Below the pieces are notes generated by a model. The model was not told where the DNA came from. It was given only the letters and a program-made list of their open reading frames with translations, and ran no database searches. The position numbers and the translations under genes are program-made. Of a stretch of DNA of 58,046 nt, positions 8,085 through 16,796 are shown piece by piece; position 1 is the first letter of the stretch, and the number at the start of each line of letters is the position of its first letter. The stretch covers positions 1-58,046 of the forward strand of contig JBDROF010000112.1 in assembly GCA_043810345.1 (NCBI GenBank). Reading direction: 5' to 3'. This stretch comes from QYOJ01 sp043810345 (lineage in GTDB: Bacteria > Bacteroidota > Bacteroidia > Bacteroidales > FEN-979).

Positions 8085-8173
8085 AAAAAGAGGCTGCAAA
8101 GATACTACATTTTTAATTTCGAAAATTGGAATTTGGAGCTTATTTGTGATTTGGAATTTGAGATTTGGTGCTT

Positions 8174-10528
8174 TTAGAACGGGTACCCGATCCCGAAATT
8201 CCAGATGATATCTTTCAGCTGGAGTTTGCTGAAGTACCATTTGTTTTTTTCCGGCAGGGAAGGAACCCGGATAGGAACGGCCGGATCGATCCGGAAAATG
8301 AAAAAGTCGAAATCAAACCGGAATCCAACTCCCACGTCCATGCCCAATTGCCAGCCGAAGGAATCAAAATGGAAGGTTCCTCCGGGCAGGTCGGGTGAAT
8401 CCTTGAGCAGCCATACATTCCCGATATCGGTAAAAAGGGCCCCTTTGAAAAAACTGTATATTGGGAACCGGTATTCCACCTGGAGCTGGAGCTGGAGATC
8501 GCCCAGCTGTCCGAAATTCTGGCTAACGGTATCGTTGTGGAAGGAGCCGGGCCCCAGATCTCCCATCCGCCAGCCACGCATATCGTTGGCTCCTCCTGCC
8601 AGGAAGGCCTTTTCGAACGGCAGCACACTGGAATTTCCATAGGGGATCCCGATCCCCCCGTAGAACCTGTAAACAATCGAAAATCCCTTCCCAAACCGGT
8701 TGTAAAACCGGAAATCGAGATCTGGCCTTACATACTGTGAGTACTGGATATTGAACAGGGTGAACTCTCCGTTGGCATTTTTGGGGGCCTTGAACAGGTT
8801 ATCGATGCCGTAAAGGAGGTTTCCGGCGGTTTCGAGATTAGACCGGATATAAAAGAAGTTCCTGTGTTTTACCACATTCTGATTGCTGAAGGTGAGCGTA
8901 TACTTCAGCCCGGTGATCATGTGATCAGTGTACTGATTTTTAAACCGTTTGTCTTTCAGTGAGTCGAGCTTAGCGGTAAATTCGGGGCTGGGAAATACCT
9001 TCACAACCAATACTTCAATGGGATTCAATGTGTGGGAGATCGTCGGGTTCTGGATCCAGGTATACCCGAAAGCGGCATTGGCAATATGTCTGTCGTATTC
9101 GGGATCCTGTTTCTGCTGGAAATTATAACCGATGCTCAGGGTGGTTTTTGGTTTGAACGACTTTGGCAGTTTATCCTGTTTAATGGGAATGAGAAACTGG
9201 GGAAAAGTGATGCTGGCATTTGCACCAAACTCAAGGGTGTTCAAGAGGCCTCCCTGTCCGCCTCCTGCCTGCATCTGGGCCGAAGCGCTGAGGGTTAGCT
9301 TCAGAAGCTGGGCTCCATGGAAAATGTTCCTGTTCTGGTACCCAATGTTTCCTGCCACACCCAGTGCGCCAGCCGAATTGGTCCCATCAGTACTCCAGCT
9401 TAGAGATTGGGATGAGGATCTGGCCAGTTTGATATCGCAGTCCAGCTGATCAGGCCAAATGCGTCTTTCGACCTGACTCAGCTTTGCATCATCAAAATCG
9501 ATGGTAATGAATTTGAAATTTTGCAGTCCAGACAACCTGGCATAGGTTTGATCGATATCCTTGAGGTTATACCAGGTATCCGGCTCGATCAGGATATTCT
9601 GTGCGATGGTTCTCTGGCGCAACTTGAATTTATCATGATAGAGAAAATAGTAAGTGATCGATTTTCTCCCTCTGAACGGATCCACATATGTTCTTACAAC
9701 CGTATCGTACTGCATGGTATCTCTGGTCTGATAATCAAATTTGGGGTAGATATAGATATGGTGAACTTTATATCTCCGGTGGGTGGTCTCCATGACCATC
9801 CCAAACTCCACCAGGGAAGGAATCACCGGGTTGAGGATCTCTATCGTGATATCCATCTGGCGATTGTTCAGGGAACTGTCGACCTGGAAAACAATATAGT
9901 TGGTAGTAAAACGGTAATAGCCATGATTGACCAGGGCAGTGGCAATCCGGGTCCGCTCTTCATCCAGCGCATAGGCATTGTAATTACTCTTCCTTTTGAT
10001 CAGGCATTTGGAGGAGTCTATATATACGAAGGCGGCCAGCTGTGTATCGGTGACCGACCAGGTGAGATTTCGTATCGTATAGGGTTGAGTGGTATGGATC
10101 CGATAGAAGACCTTAGCTTTTTTCTTCCTGTACACCATGGTATCTGAAAGGGTGGAATTGAAATAGCCCACGTTATTCAGATATAATCCCATCTGTTTGA
10201 GGCCGATAGTGACCAGGCTTGTGTCCAGGATTACCGGAGCTGATCCGATCTTGTTGCGCAGCCATTTTTTAAATTTTGTATCCTTCCCTTTGCTCCCCAT
10301 GTGATAGATCGAGATGCCCGGCCTGAATATACCCAGGAATTTCGAATTGGGTGTTTGCTGGTAATATCCGGAGAGATCATCCGTCGAGACTTTTTTTGTA
10401 TCGATCTCAATCTTGTTTTTCACCAGCAGATACTCCCCTTCGGAAAGATTTTTGGTAACGTTGCAGGCTCCAAGGAAAAGGAACGCACCCAGAAGAAGCA
10501 GGATAGCCGGTCGGGAATTCGAAGTCAA
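8174..10528 (-). CDS. tamL: TamL-type lipoprotein Omp85 (BamA/TamA family)
   Basis: This is a 784-residue outer-membrane protein. The N-terminus is a lipoprotein signal ending LFLGAC (lipidated Cys at residue 22), as in TamL, the Bacteroidetes counterpart of TamA. POTRA-like repeats follow, then a C-terminal 16-strand D15/Omp85 barrel with PFEKAFLAGGANDMRGW (family motif of the lid loop) and a terminal aromatic residue (GYPF), the usual barrel insertion signal. It is expected to act in the outer membrane with a TamB-like partner in the assembly of surface lipoproteins or barrel proteins. No tamB is adjacent. It is transcribed toward tRNA-Val. Confidence 0.88.
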   Translation of the reverse strand: MTSNSRPAILLLLGAFLFLGACNVTKNLSEGEYLLVKNKIEIDTKKVSTDDLSGYYQQTPNSKFLGIFRPGISIYHMGSKGKDTKFKKWLRNKIGSAPVILDTSLVTIGLKQMGLYLNNVGYFNSTLSDTMVYRKKKAKVFYRIHTTQPYTIRNLTWSVTDTQLAAFVYIDSSKCLIKRKSNYNAYALDEERTRIATALVNHGYYRFTTNYIVFQVDSSLNNRQMDITIEILNPVIPSLVEFGMVMETTHRRYKVHHIYIYPKFDYQTRDTMQYDTVVRTYVDPFRGRKSITYYFLYHDKFKLRQRTIAQNILIEPDTWYNLKDIDQTYARLSGLQNFKFITIDFDDAKLSQVERRIWPDQLDCDIKLARSSSQSLSWSTDGTNSAGALGVAGNIGYQNRNIFHGAQLLKLTLSASAQMQAGGGQGGLLNTLEFGANASITFPQFLIPIKQDKLPKSFKPKTTLSIGYNFQQKQDPEYDRHIANAAFGYTWIQNPTISHTLNPIEVLVVKVFPSPEFTAKLDSLKDKRFKNQYTDHMITGLKYTLTFSNQNVVKHRNFFYIRSNLETAGNLLYGIDNLFKAPKNANGEFTLFNIQYSQYVRPDLDFRFYNRFGKGFSIVYRFYGGIGIPYGNSSVLPFEKAFLAGGANDMRGWRMGDLGPGSFHNDTVSQNFGQLGDLQLQLQVEYRFPIYSFFKGALFTDIGNVWLLKDSPDLPGGTFHFDSFGWQLGMDVGVGFRFDFDFFIFRIDPAVPIRVPSLPEKNKWYFSKLQLKDIIWNFGIGYPF

Positions 10529-10573
10529 ATGAAATGAGTTAATTCACGGTAAAAGTAATGATTAGATGGCTCT

Positions 10574-11140
10574 TCATGATTTATCTTTTTTGGAAAGGTT
10601 AAACCGTTCGGGGTGACAGGCTGTTTTATCCCGGTAGAAATTCTGGATAAAGGCCAGATCTTTCTGATAATCCCCGCTGGGATGAAAAACCGGGCCGATC
10701 CCGCCTGTTTTGTTACCGTAATCAATGAAAGAGAGCGCAAGCGGTACACCGGCCTCCAGGGCAATGAGGTAAAACCCCTTTTTCCAGTGCTCTACCCGTT
10801 TGCGGGTTCCTTCAGGAGTGATGACCACCACCAGCGAATCATGGTCATGGAACATCCTGACTACCTGAGTCACCATATTGCTTTTGTATCGCCCCCTGTC
10901 GACCGGCAGACCACCCAGTTTCTGCAGCAACCATCCAAGCGGAAAGAAAAAGACCTCTTTCTTGATCAGAAAACGGATGTTGACATGGATGGCCCAGAAG
11001 GTCAAACGGCCAACCACAAAATCCCAGTAACTGGTATGCGGAGCTGATACCACTACCGCTTTCTTAATCCCTTCTGGTAACGCTCCGTTGGTGTGCCAGC
11101 CGAAGAACCTGAGGATCTTTTTTGACAACCATCTAAACAT
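10574..11140 (-). CDS. 1-acylglycerol-3-phosphate acyltransferase-like (PlsC family)
   Basis: The protein has 188 residues, the short form of the family. The catalytic block is HTSYWD (the HX4D motif), and the acceptor-binding block is PEGTR, with GGLPVDRGRY between them. Members transfer an acyl chain to a glycerophosphate or related lipid at the inner membrane. The N-terminus (FRWLSKKILRFFGW) is amphipathic and probably membrane-associated. The start codon overlaps the end of the PfkB kinase gene by 8 bp, so the two are translationally coupled. The true acyl acceptor is not determinable; some short homologues act on other lipids. Confidence 0.85.
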   Translation of the reverse strand: MFRWLSKKILRFFGWHTNGALPEGIKKAVVVSAPHTSYWDFVVGRLTFWAIHVNIRFLIKKEVFFFPLGWLLQKLGGLPVDRGRYKSNMVTQVVRMFHDHDSLVVVITPEGTRKRVEHWKKGFYLIALEAGVPLALSFIDYGNKTGGIGPVFHPSGDYQKDLAFIQNFYRDKTACHPERFNLSKKDKS

Positions 11141-12053
11141 GATTTACCTCTTGAGCAAATTCACTGGAAATATAATTGTCGAGACTCAAACAAACGTTTG
11201 TAGAGAACTCCACCGCTAACCTGATTGTCTTTTCCCACTCCTGTTCGGAGAGTGGCAGTTGTTTTTCGCCCGGAAGACGGGCCAGGGAATAGATCAAACC
11301 GGCATTGAATGCATCTCCTGCCCCAATGGTGCTCACCGGGCAAATTTCAGGAACGGCCATTTTCATATGCATTGCCGGGGTGATCACCTCCACTCCTTCA
11401 TTACTCTTGGTGTAGATCAGGGTATCCCCTCCATGATAGCTGATCTCTTTATACGCGCCCTGTGCATCTCCCACATCAAAAATATGGAGAAAATCCGCGA
11501 TCGATCCACGGGTGATCTGAGCCAGGTTGATGTTTTCAAGTATCCATGGACGGAACTCTGGAAGTTGTTTCAGATGGGGCTTCCTGAAATTCGGATCATA
11601 GATCAGGAAAGCCCCGTTTGTTTTGGCCTGCAGGAGAAATTCCCAGAGTGGCTTCCTGACTTCATGGGAGATAGCATAGAAGGAACCAAACATCACGATA
11701 TCTCCATCTTTTGCTTCAGGCAAACGGTGAAATGGCCGTTCGTCGGGGAAATCCCGGTAAAAGGAATAACTGGCATCCCGGTGTTCATCCAGAAAGGCCA
11801 GCGAGATGGCTGTCTTTCCATCGGTGAATCGACCCACGAAGCTTGTATCCACTCCGTTTTCGATCAGGAATGCCAGGATCAGATTCCCTGCCTCATCCTG
11901 CCCAAAATCGCTGATGAAGACCGGTTTCAACCCTGTCCTCCCCAGTGAAACGGCCGTGTTCAGCATGGAACCACCCGGTTTCGCTGCTACCGGTTGTTGG
12001 TCCCGGAAAATAATATCGAGAACGGTTTCGCCGATGCAAAAGAGCTTTTTCAT
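11133..12053 (-). CDS. PfkB-family carbohydrate kinase (fructokinase-like)
   Basis: A 306-residue ribokinase-fold sugar kinase. The N-terminal signature is PGGSMLNTAVSLGRTG, the lid region follows, and the C-terminal signature STIGAGDAFNAG contains the catalytic Asp of the GAGD anion hole. It phosphorylates a sugar hydroxyl with ATP; similarity to bacterial fructokinases is a likely but unproven guess. I place the start at the ATG at 12053; a TTG one codon earlier is possible. The ATG shares one base with the dnaX stop codon, and the 3' end overlaps the acyltransferase by 8 bp, so dnaX, this gene and the acyltransferase form one coupled unit. Confidence 0.88.
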   Translation of the reverse strand: MKKLFCIGETVLDIIFRDQQPVAAKPGGSMLNTAVSLGRTGLKPVFISDFGQDEAGNLILAFLIENGVDTSFVGRFTDGKTAISLAFLDEHRDASYSFYRDFPDERPFHRLPEAKDGDIVMFGSFYAISHEVRKPLWEFLLQAKTNGAFLIYDPNFRKPHLKQLPEFRPWILENINLAQITRGSIADFLHIFDVGDAQGAYKEISYHGGDTLIYTKSNEGVEVITPAMHMKMAVPEICPVSTIGAGDAFNAGLIYSLARLPGEKQLPLSEQEWEKTIRLAVEFSTNVCLSLDNYISSEFAQEVNHV

Positions 12054-13780
12054 CAATATTCGATATCCAGGTCGAATTGCTCTTTGAGTTTGTTCAGGGC
12101 CGGGTTTTTGGCCGCCATCTTTTCAAACTTCTCTTTGTCGGTATAGGGCTTCAACTCTTTGTGGTTCTCCTGGATGCTGGTTTGCAGCGTAATCTGGTAA
12201 TTGTCAAGGGCCTGTTTAAGAAATTCCAGCAATTGGCCTCGTTTCTGGTTCAGCTCCTCTTCAAGAATCCTGTTGTCGAGTTTGAACTCTATCTGCCACC
12301 CCTCTTTCAGAATGGGGTCACTGGAGGCAAGGGTAGTGGCGAGGTGCGGGGAATCGGTCTGCAGGCCGGCTGCAAATGCTTTCCAGTGGAGTTTGAGCTC
12401 CTCTTCTGTAAACGCAGAAGATGCCTGGTTTTGAGGTTGTTCTGCATCTGACTCCTTGGTGTTTGTGGTTGGTTTTGCCTGAGATTTGATGGAGATCGTT
12501 CCCGGGAGATCATCGAAGAATCCTTTGGTGCTGACAGGTTGGACAGGTTGGACGGGTTGGACGGGTTGGACGGGTTGGACGGGTTGGACGGGTTGGACGG
12601 GTTGGACAGGTTTGGATGGTGGGGGTGGTGCCGTGGTGCTGTGGTGCTGCGGTGCCGTGGTGCTGCGGGGCTGTGGTGATGGAATCTCCTGGCCGAGGGT
12701 GCACATTTGCATCAGGGCAAGCTCCAGGTGGAGTCGTTTGTTGTTGCTGATCCGGTAATTCAGGTCACACCGGTTATTGACATCCAGGATCTTCAGCAAC
12801 AGGTCAGGCGAACAAACCTTTGCCTGTTCCTGATACTGCTGCCGGATATTCGGAGCTGTTTCCAGTAATTGTACCGTTACAGGGTCCTTGCAAACCAGAA
12901 GATTCCGGATGTGCTCTCCAAAACCGATTAAAAAATGTTGTCCATCAAAACCCTTCTCCAGAATCTCATTGAGGATCAGTAACACTCCGGCGGCATCATG
13001 ATTCAGGATCTTTTCCGTAATCCGGAAGTAATAATCATAATCCAGGACATTCAAATTCTCCAGCACTGTTTCATAGGTGAGTTCATGACCGGCAAAGCTC
13101 ACAAGCTGGTCAAAAATCGAAAGGGCATCACGCATGGCTCCGTCGGCTTTTTGCGCGATGATGTGCAGGGCATTTTCCCCGGTGGTGATCTGCTCCTGTT
13201 GTGCAACATATTTCAGGTGGCTGGCAATGTCATCCACCGTGATTCTCCGGAAGTCGAAGATCTGACAACGCGAAAGGATCGTTGGGATGATCTTGTGTTT
13301 CTCTGTGGTGGCCAGGATGAATTTGGCATAAACCGGTGGTTCCTCCAGAGTTTTCAGAAAGGCATTGAAGGCTGAGGCGGAGAGCATGTGTACCTCATCG
13401 ATGATATAGACCTTGTATTTGCCCATCTGAGGGGGGATCCGGACCTGGTCGACCAGGTTACGGATGTCGTCCACCGAATTGTTGGAAGCCCCGTCGAGTT
13501 CATAGATGTTGAAGGAAGCATTTTCATTAAAAGAGACGCAGGAGGGACAGGCATCGCATGCTTCGGCCTGGGGAGATAGGTTTTTACAATTGATCGTTTT
13601 TGCCAGGATCCTGGCACAGGTTGTTTTTCCTACCCCTCTGGGACCGCAAAAGAGAAACGCCTGGGCCAGCTGATTATGCAGGATGGCATTTTTCAGTGTG
13701 TTGGTGATGGAGGGCTGTCCGATTACTGTACGGAAGGTTTGCGGTCGATATTTCCGGGCCGACACGATGAAATTCTGCAT
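12053..13780 (-). CDS. dnaX: DNA polymerase III subunit gamma/tau
   Basis: The 575-residue clamp-loader ATPase. It has a Walker A motif (GPRGVGKTTCARIL), the zinc module Cys residues (NCKNL...CDACPSC), Walker B (YIIDEVHML), the SRC arginine-finger motif (LSRCQIFDF) and the typical clamp-loader domain III. The C-terminal tau region is short and joined by a low-complexity linker rich in PVQ and HHSTTAP repeats, both produced by DNA tandem repeats. The gene loads the sliding clamp at the replication fork in the cytoplasm. It is the first gene of a coupled operon with a PfkB kinase and an acyltransferase. Confidence 0.97.
   Translation of the reverse strand: MQNFIVSARKYRPQTFRTVIGQPSITNTLKNAILHNQLAQAFLFCGPRGVGKTTCARILAKTINCKNLSPQAEACDACPSCVSFNENASFNIYELDGASNNSVDDIRNLVDQVRIPPQMGKYKVYIIDEVHMLSASAFNAFLKTLEEPPVYAKFILATTEKHKIIPTILSRCQIFDFRRITVDDIASHLKYVAQQEQITTGENALHIIAQKADGAMRDALSIFDQLVSFAGHELTYETVLENLNVLDYDYYFRITEKILNHDAAGVLLILNEILEKGFDGQHFLIGFGEHIRNLLVCKDPVTVQLLETAPNIRQQYQEQAKVCSPDLLLKILDVNNRCDLNYRISNNKRLHLELALMQMCTLGQEIPSPQPRSTTAPQHHSTTAPPPPSKPVQPVQPVQPVQPVQPVQPVQPVQPVSTKGFFDDLPGTISIKSQAKPTTNTKESDAEQPQNQASSAFTEEELKLHWKAFAAGLQTDSPHLATTLASSDPILKEGWQIEFKLDNRILEEELNQKRGQLLEFLKQALDNYQITLQTSIQENHKELKPYTDKEKFEKMAAKNPALNKLKEQFDLDIEY
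12535..12606. repeat. In-frame 9-bp minisatellite in dnaX
   Basis: Eight 9-bp units of (A/G)GGTTGGAC encode a run of Pro-Val-Gln in the DnaX linker. Six units are identical. The unit length keeps the frame, so copy-number changes would only lengthen or shorten the linker. Confidence 0.95.
12628..12675. repeat. In-frame 8-bp imperfect repeat in dnaX
   Basis: Six units of about GTGCTGTG/GTGCCGTG. Three units (24 bp) encode eight residues, giving the repeated STTAPQHH pattern beside the PVQ tract. Confidence 0.8.
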
Positions 13781-13808
13781 GGTCTGTGAAATCGGTCAAA
13801 TAGGTGTT

Positions 13809-13816
13809 CAAAAGTA
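13809..13816 (-). promoter_or_regulatory. -7 promoter element for dnaX
   Basis: On the minus strand TACTTTTG, an exact TAnnTTTG match, lies 29 bases upstream of the dnaX ATG. No clear TTTG is seen 19 bases further upstream. Confidence 0.5.
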
Positions 13817-13865
13817 CGAAAGTTTTTGATTTTTGTGTAATTTGGCTCATCCAACTCCAGGTGCC

Positions 13866-15173
13866 GTGTTGCTGTTTTATACCTCTTCGGTTCCCAACCG
13901 ACTGCGCTATATTGTCCATCTTCTTTTTGAGGAGATCGCCGGGTTGCAGGTGACATTCACCCAGTCGCAGGAGGAATTTCTCTCCTTCGAAGGAGCTAAG
14001 ATAGCTTACAGTAAGAAGGATCCCGGAGGGGGACTCTTCATGGAGTCCTCTGGATTGTTATTTGAGCAGGCGATCTATTCACATGAGATCCCCGTTCGCC
14101 GTTTCCGGGATATCCCTGTCCTTTTTGAATCAACCCGCCCTGATGCGGGTTTTCCGTTCGACCTCCTGGCCGCTTCATTCTACCTTGTATCCCGCTATGA
14201 AGAGTACCACTCGATCAACCACGACAAATACCATAGATTTTCTGCCTCCTCCAGCCTGGCATTCCAGGGTGGCTTCCTGGATAAACCGGTGGTGAATATC
14301 TGGCTGAAGCTATTCATCGACCGGTTACGCGCTATGTACCCGGTGTTAACGACCCGCCAGGAGCCCTATTATTACCTTCCCACGATCGACATTGACCACG
14401 CCTTTGCTTACCTGTACCGGTCTTTCTACAGAACGATGGGCGGAATTGGCCGCGCTCTCTCTCATGGCCGGTTGGTTGAAGTGCTCGAGCGGTTCCGTGT
14501 GCTGACTGGCATCTCTCCGGATCCCTATGATACATTCTCTTTCATCCGGTCTCTTCACAAGGGGCATCAGCTTCCCTCACTATGTTTTGTTCTTTTTGCC
14601 GATTATGGGGGCAATGATAACAACATTTCGGTGAATGGAAGAGGTCTAAAGGACTTAATGAAGTCATTGGTAACCTGGTCGGAACTAGGGATCCATCCAT
14701 CTTTATCTTCATCGAATCACCCTTCCCGGCTGCAGAAGGAGATTGATGGACTGGCGAAGGCAACTGGAACAGAGATCACCCGTAGCCGTCAGCATTTTCT
14801 GAAGTTCTCATTCCCATCCACATTTCAGCATCTTGCCACCCTGGGCATACAGGATGAATATTCAATGGGGTATGCATCCCATCCCGGTTTCCGGGCAGGA
14901 ATTGCACATCCGTTCCGTTTTTTTGATCTTACCCTGAATGAAGAGAAACCGTTGCGTATCCATCCTGTTCCGGTCATGGATGTCACGTTCCGGGATTACC
15001 TTCGTCTGACTCCGGAGGAGAGCCTGCATGAGATAAAACAAATCATCAGCCAGGTTCGTTTATACCATGGCCGGTTCATTAGCCTGTGGCACAATGAAAG
15101 CCTTTCTGATTACGGAAGATGGAAGGGGTGGCGGAGACTTTATGAGGAGATGGTGGCGGAGGCGGCTCCATGA
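13866..15173 (+). CDS. Polysaccharide deacetylase-like protein (CE4-like)
   Basis: The protein has about 435 residues and resembles a Bacteroidetes-specific family with a conserved N-terminal region (DUF7033-like) and a divergent CE4 (NodB-homology) domain. The CE4-like part begins near YLPTIDIDHA, where the adjacent acids correspond to the metal-binding Asp of the family, and ends with a histidine in SLWHNESLSDYGRW. The middle metal-binding His-x3-His is not obvious, so activity is uncertain. There is no ATG at the 5' end; GTG at 13866 (reading VLLFYTSSVPNRLRY) is my choice, and TTG at 13833 is the alternative. It overlaps the next gene by 4 bp (ATGA), so the two are coupled and probably act on the same surface glycan. 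Confidence 0.7.
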   Translation: MLLFYTSSVPNRLRYIVHLLFEEIAGLQVTFTQSQEEFLSFEGAKIAYSKKDPGGGLFMESSGLLFEQAIYSHEIPVRRFRDIPVLFESTRPDAGFPFDLLAASFYLVSRYEEYHSINHDKYHRFSASSSLAFQGGFLDKPVVNIWLKLFIDRLRAMYPVLTTRQEPYYYLPTIDIDHAFAYLYRSFYRTMGGIGRALSHGRLVEVLERFRVLTGISPDPYDTFSFIRSLHKGHQLPSLCFVLFADYGGNDNNISVNGRGLKDLMKSLVTWSELGIHPSLSSSNHPSRLQKEIDGLAKATGTEITRSRQHFLKFSFPSTFQHLATLGIQDEYSMGYASHPGFRAGIAHPFRFFDLTLNEEKPLRIHPVPVMDVTFRDYLRLTPEESLHEIKQIISQVRLYHGRFISLWHNESLSDYGRWKGWRRLYEEMVAEAAP

Positions 15174-16084
15174 TCTCCTACCTCCCCCACAATCAGATTG
15201 ACAAAACTCTTTGGGATCGTTGTGTCCTGGAGTCTGTAAATTCCCTGGTTTATGGTTTCTCCTGGTACCTCGACGTGGTTTCCCCGGGATGGGATGCTCT
15301 GGTGGAGGATGACTACCAGAGTGTATTCCCGCTGACACACAAACGGAAATTTAGCATTCCATACCTGGCCCAGCCGTTTTTTACCCAACAGCTGGGACTC
15401 TTTACCACAGGCCTGCTCTCCCAGGATCTGGTCACTCGTTTCCTCCATGCCATCCCTCCGAAATTCAGGTTGGTGGAGATCCATCTCAACGGGATGAATA
15501 AAGTAGATCCGGAGATGTTCGATGTGACTTTCCGTTTGAACCATGAGATAGAGCTTGCCTATCACTACCATGAGATCAGCGGGCGCTTCTCCCAGAATAC
15601 CCGGCGCAACATCCGGAAGGCTCTGGATTCCAGGGTGGTAGTGAAGCGGAAGATCTCGGTAGATGAGTTGATCAGCCTTTTCCGTAACAATTTCGGGCAA
15701 CGGGAAGGGAAACTGGGGTATCGGAACTACCTTACCATTGAACGGTTAATTGCACAATGTATGAAACGGGCTTCGGGGATTCTGATGGGAGCCGGGAACA
15801 GGGAAGAACACCTGGATGCCGGGGCTTTTTTCCTGAAAGACCGAACCCGCTTCATCCTGTTGCTTGCCGCTTCCGACATCAATACCCGGAGCAACGGCGC
15901 CATGTTTATGCTGCTTGACACCTTTATCCATGAACAAGCAGGTCAGCCGGCACTGCTCGATTTCGAAGGGGGAAACGAACCGAACCTGGGACGGTTCTAT
16001 AAGAGTTTCGGTGCCCGGGAAACGACCTATCCTTTCGTGAGAATAACACGGATCCCTTTTTATAAACAGATCCGGAGAATCTGA
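15170..16084 (+). CDS. GNAT/FemAB-like acyltransferase of unknown substrate
   Basis: A 304-residue protein with no signal peptide. The second half has features of the BioF2-like / FemAB GNAT domain: FSQNTRRNIRKAL, a helix region, and the late block ALLDFEGGNEPNLGRFYKSFGA, which matches the acyl-donor end seen in such proteins. Relatives attach amino acids or acyl groups to peptidoglycan or exopolysaccharide. It overlaps the deacetylase-like gene by 4 bp, which suggests a modification pair for a cell-wall or capsule polymer. Identification is by general pattern and partner gene; the substrate is inference. Confidence 0.6.
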   Translation: MISYLPHNQIDKTLWDRCVLESVNSLVYGFSWYLDVVSPGWDALVEDDYQSVFPLTHKRKFSIPYLAQPFFTQQLGLFTTGLLSQDLVTRFLHAIPPKFRLVEIHLNGMNKVDPEMFDVTFRLNHEIELAYHYHEISGRFSQNTRRNIRKALDSRVVVKRKISVDELISLFRNNFGQREGKLGYRNYLTIERLIAQCMKRASGILMGAGNREEHLDAGAFFLKDRTRFILLLAASDINTRSNGAMFMLLDTFIHEQAGQPALLDFEGGNEPNLGRFYKSFGARETTYPFVRITRIPFYKQIRRI

Positions 16085-16091
16085 ATTTTCG

Positions 16092-16099
16092 TATCTTTG
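16092..16099 (+). promoter_or_regulatory. -7 promoter element for upp
   Basis: TATCTTTG, an exact match to TAnnTTTG, is 17 bases upstream of the upp ATG. No good -33 element is visible at the expected distance. Confidence 0.55.
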
Positions 16100-16116
16100 T
16101 TTGAAATGACTCACCT

Positions 16117-16782
16117 ATGAATTCTTCTTCCATGGTTCGCCTCCTGGGCCAGTCACACTCCCTGCTTAACCAGTTTATAGCAGAGATCCGCGATGTAGAG
16201 ATCCAGCAGGACAGCCTCCGTTTCCGGTATAACCTTGAGCGAATAGGAGAGATCTTCGCGTATGAGATCAGTAAAGAACTGGCCTTTGAAGAACGGGAAG
16301 TCGTCACCTCTCTTGGAATTGCCAACGTCCCGGTATTGACACAATACCCGGTGCTTGCCACTATCCTGAGAGCGGGATTACCCTTCCACCATGGCTTCCT
16401 GAAGTTCTTCGACCGTTCCGCTAATGCCTTTATCTCGGCCTATAGAATGGCACACAAAGACGGCACCTTCAGCATGAGCGTGGAGTATGCCTCTTCCACT
16501 TCGATCGATGGGAAGGTACTGATCATCTGTGACACCATGATGGCCACGGGATCATCTATCGTTCATACTTACAAGGAGCTACTGACCGGAGGCAAACCGG
16601 CCCATGTGCACATCGCCACCATTCTCGCCAGTATGGAAGGGGTGAACCACCTGAGGAAGTCCCTCCCCAAGAAGAATGTCACCATCTGGGTAGGGGAGGT
16701 GGATGAAGAATTGACCGCCCAGCTTTTTCTGGTTCCCGGCCTGGGAGATGCCGGGGATCTGGCATATGGAGAGAAAAACTGA
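16117..16782 (+). CDS. upp: Uracil phosphoribosyltransferase
   Basis: The 221-residue salvage enzyme converts uracil and PRPP to UMP. It has ATILRAGLPFHHGF near residue 85-98, the PRPP-binding loop CDTMMATGSS, and the uracil-binding C-terminal block VPGLGDAGDLAYGEK. In the PRPP loop the usual Pro of DPMLATG is Thr here. It has its own promoter element and is followed 14 bp later by an ABC-type permease on the same strand. Confidence 0.95.
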   Translation: MNSSSMVRLLGQSHSLLNQFIAEIRDVEIQQDSLRFRYNLERIGEIFAYEISKELAFEEREVVTSLGIANVPVLTQYPVLATILRAGLPFHHGFLKFFDRSANAFISAYRMAHKDGTFSMSVEYASSTSIDGKVLIICDTMMATGSSIVHTYKELLTGGKPAHVHIATILASMEGVNHLRKSLPKKNVTIWVGEVDEELTAQLFLVPGLGDAGDLAYGEKN

Positions 16783-16796
16783 AAACCTGCTTTCTG

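Noticed and set aside
7812..8240. 142-residue minus-strand frame across tRNA-Val
   Set aside because: Part of it is the read-through of the tRNA; it has no start context or family motif.
9521..11948. Plus-strand frames of 208 and 229 residues
   Set aside because: Opposite tamL and the PfkB kinase, which are clearly the coding strands.
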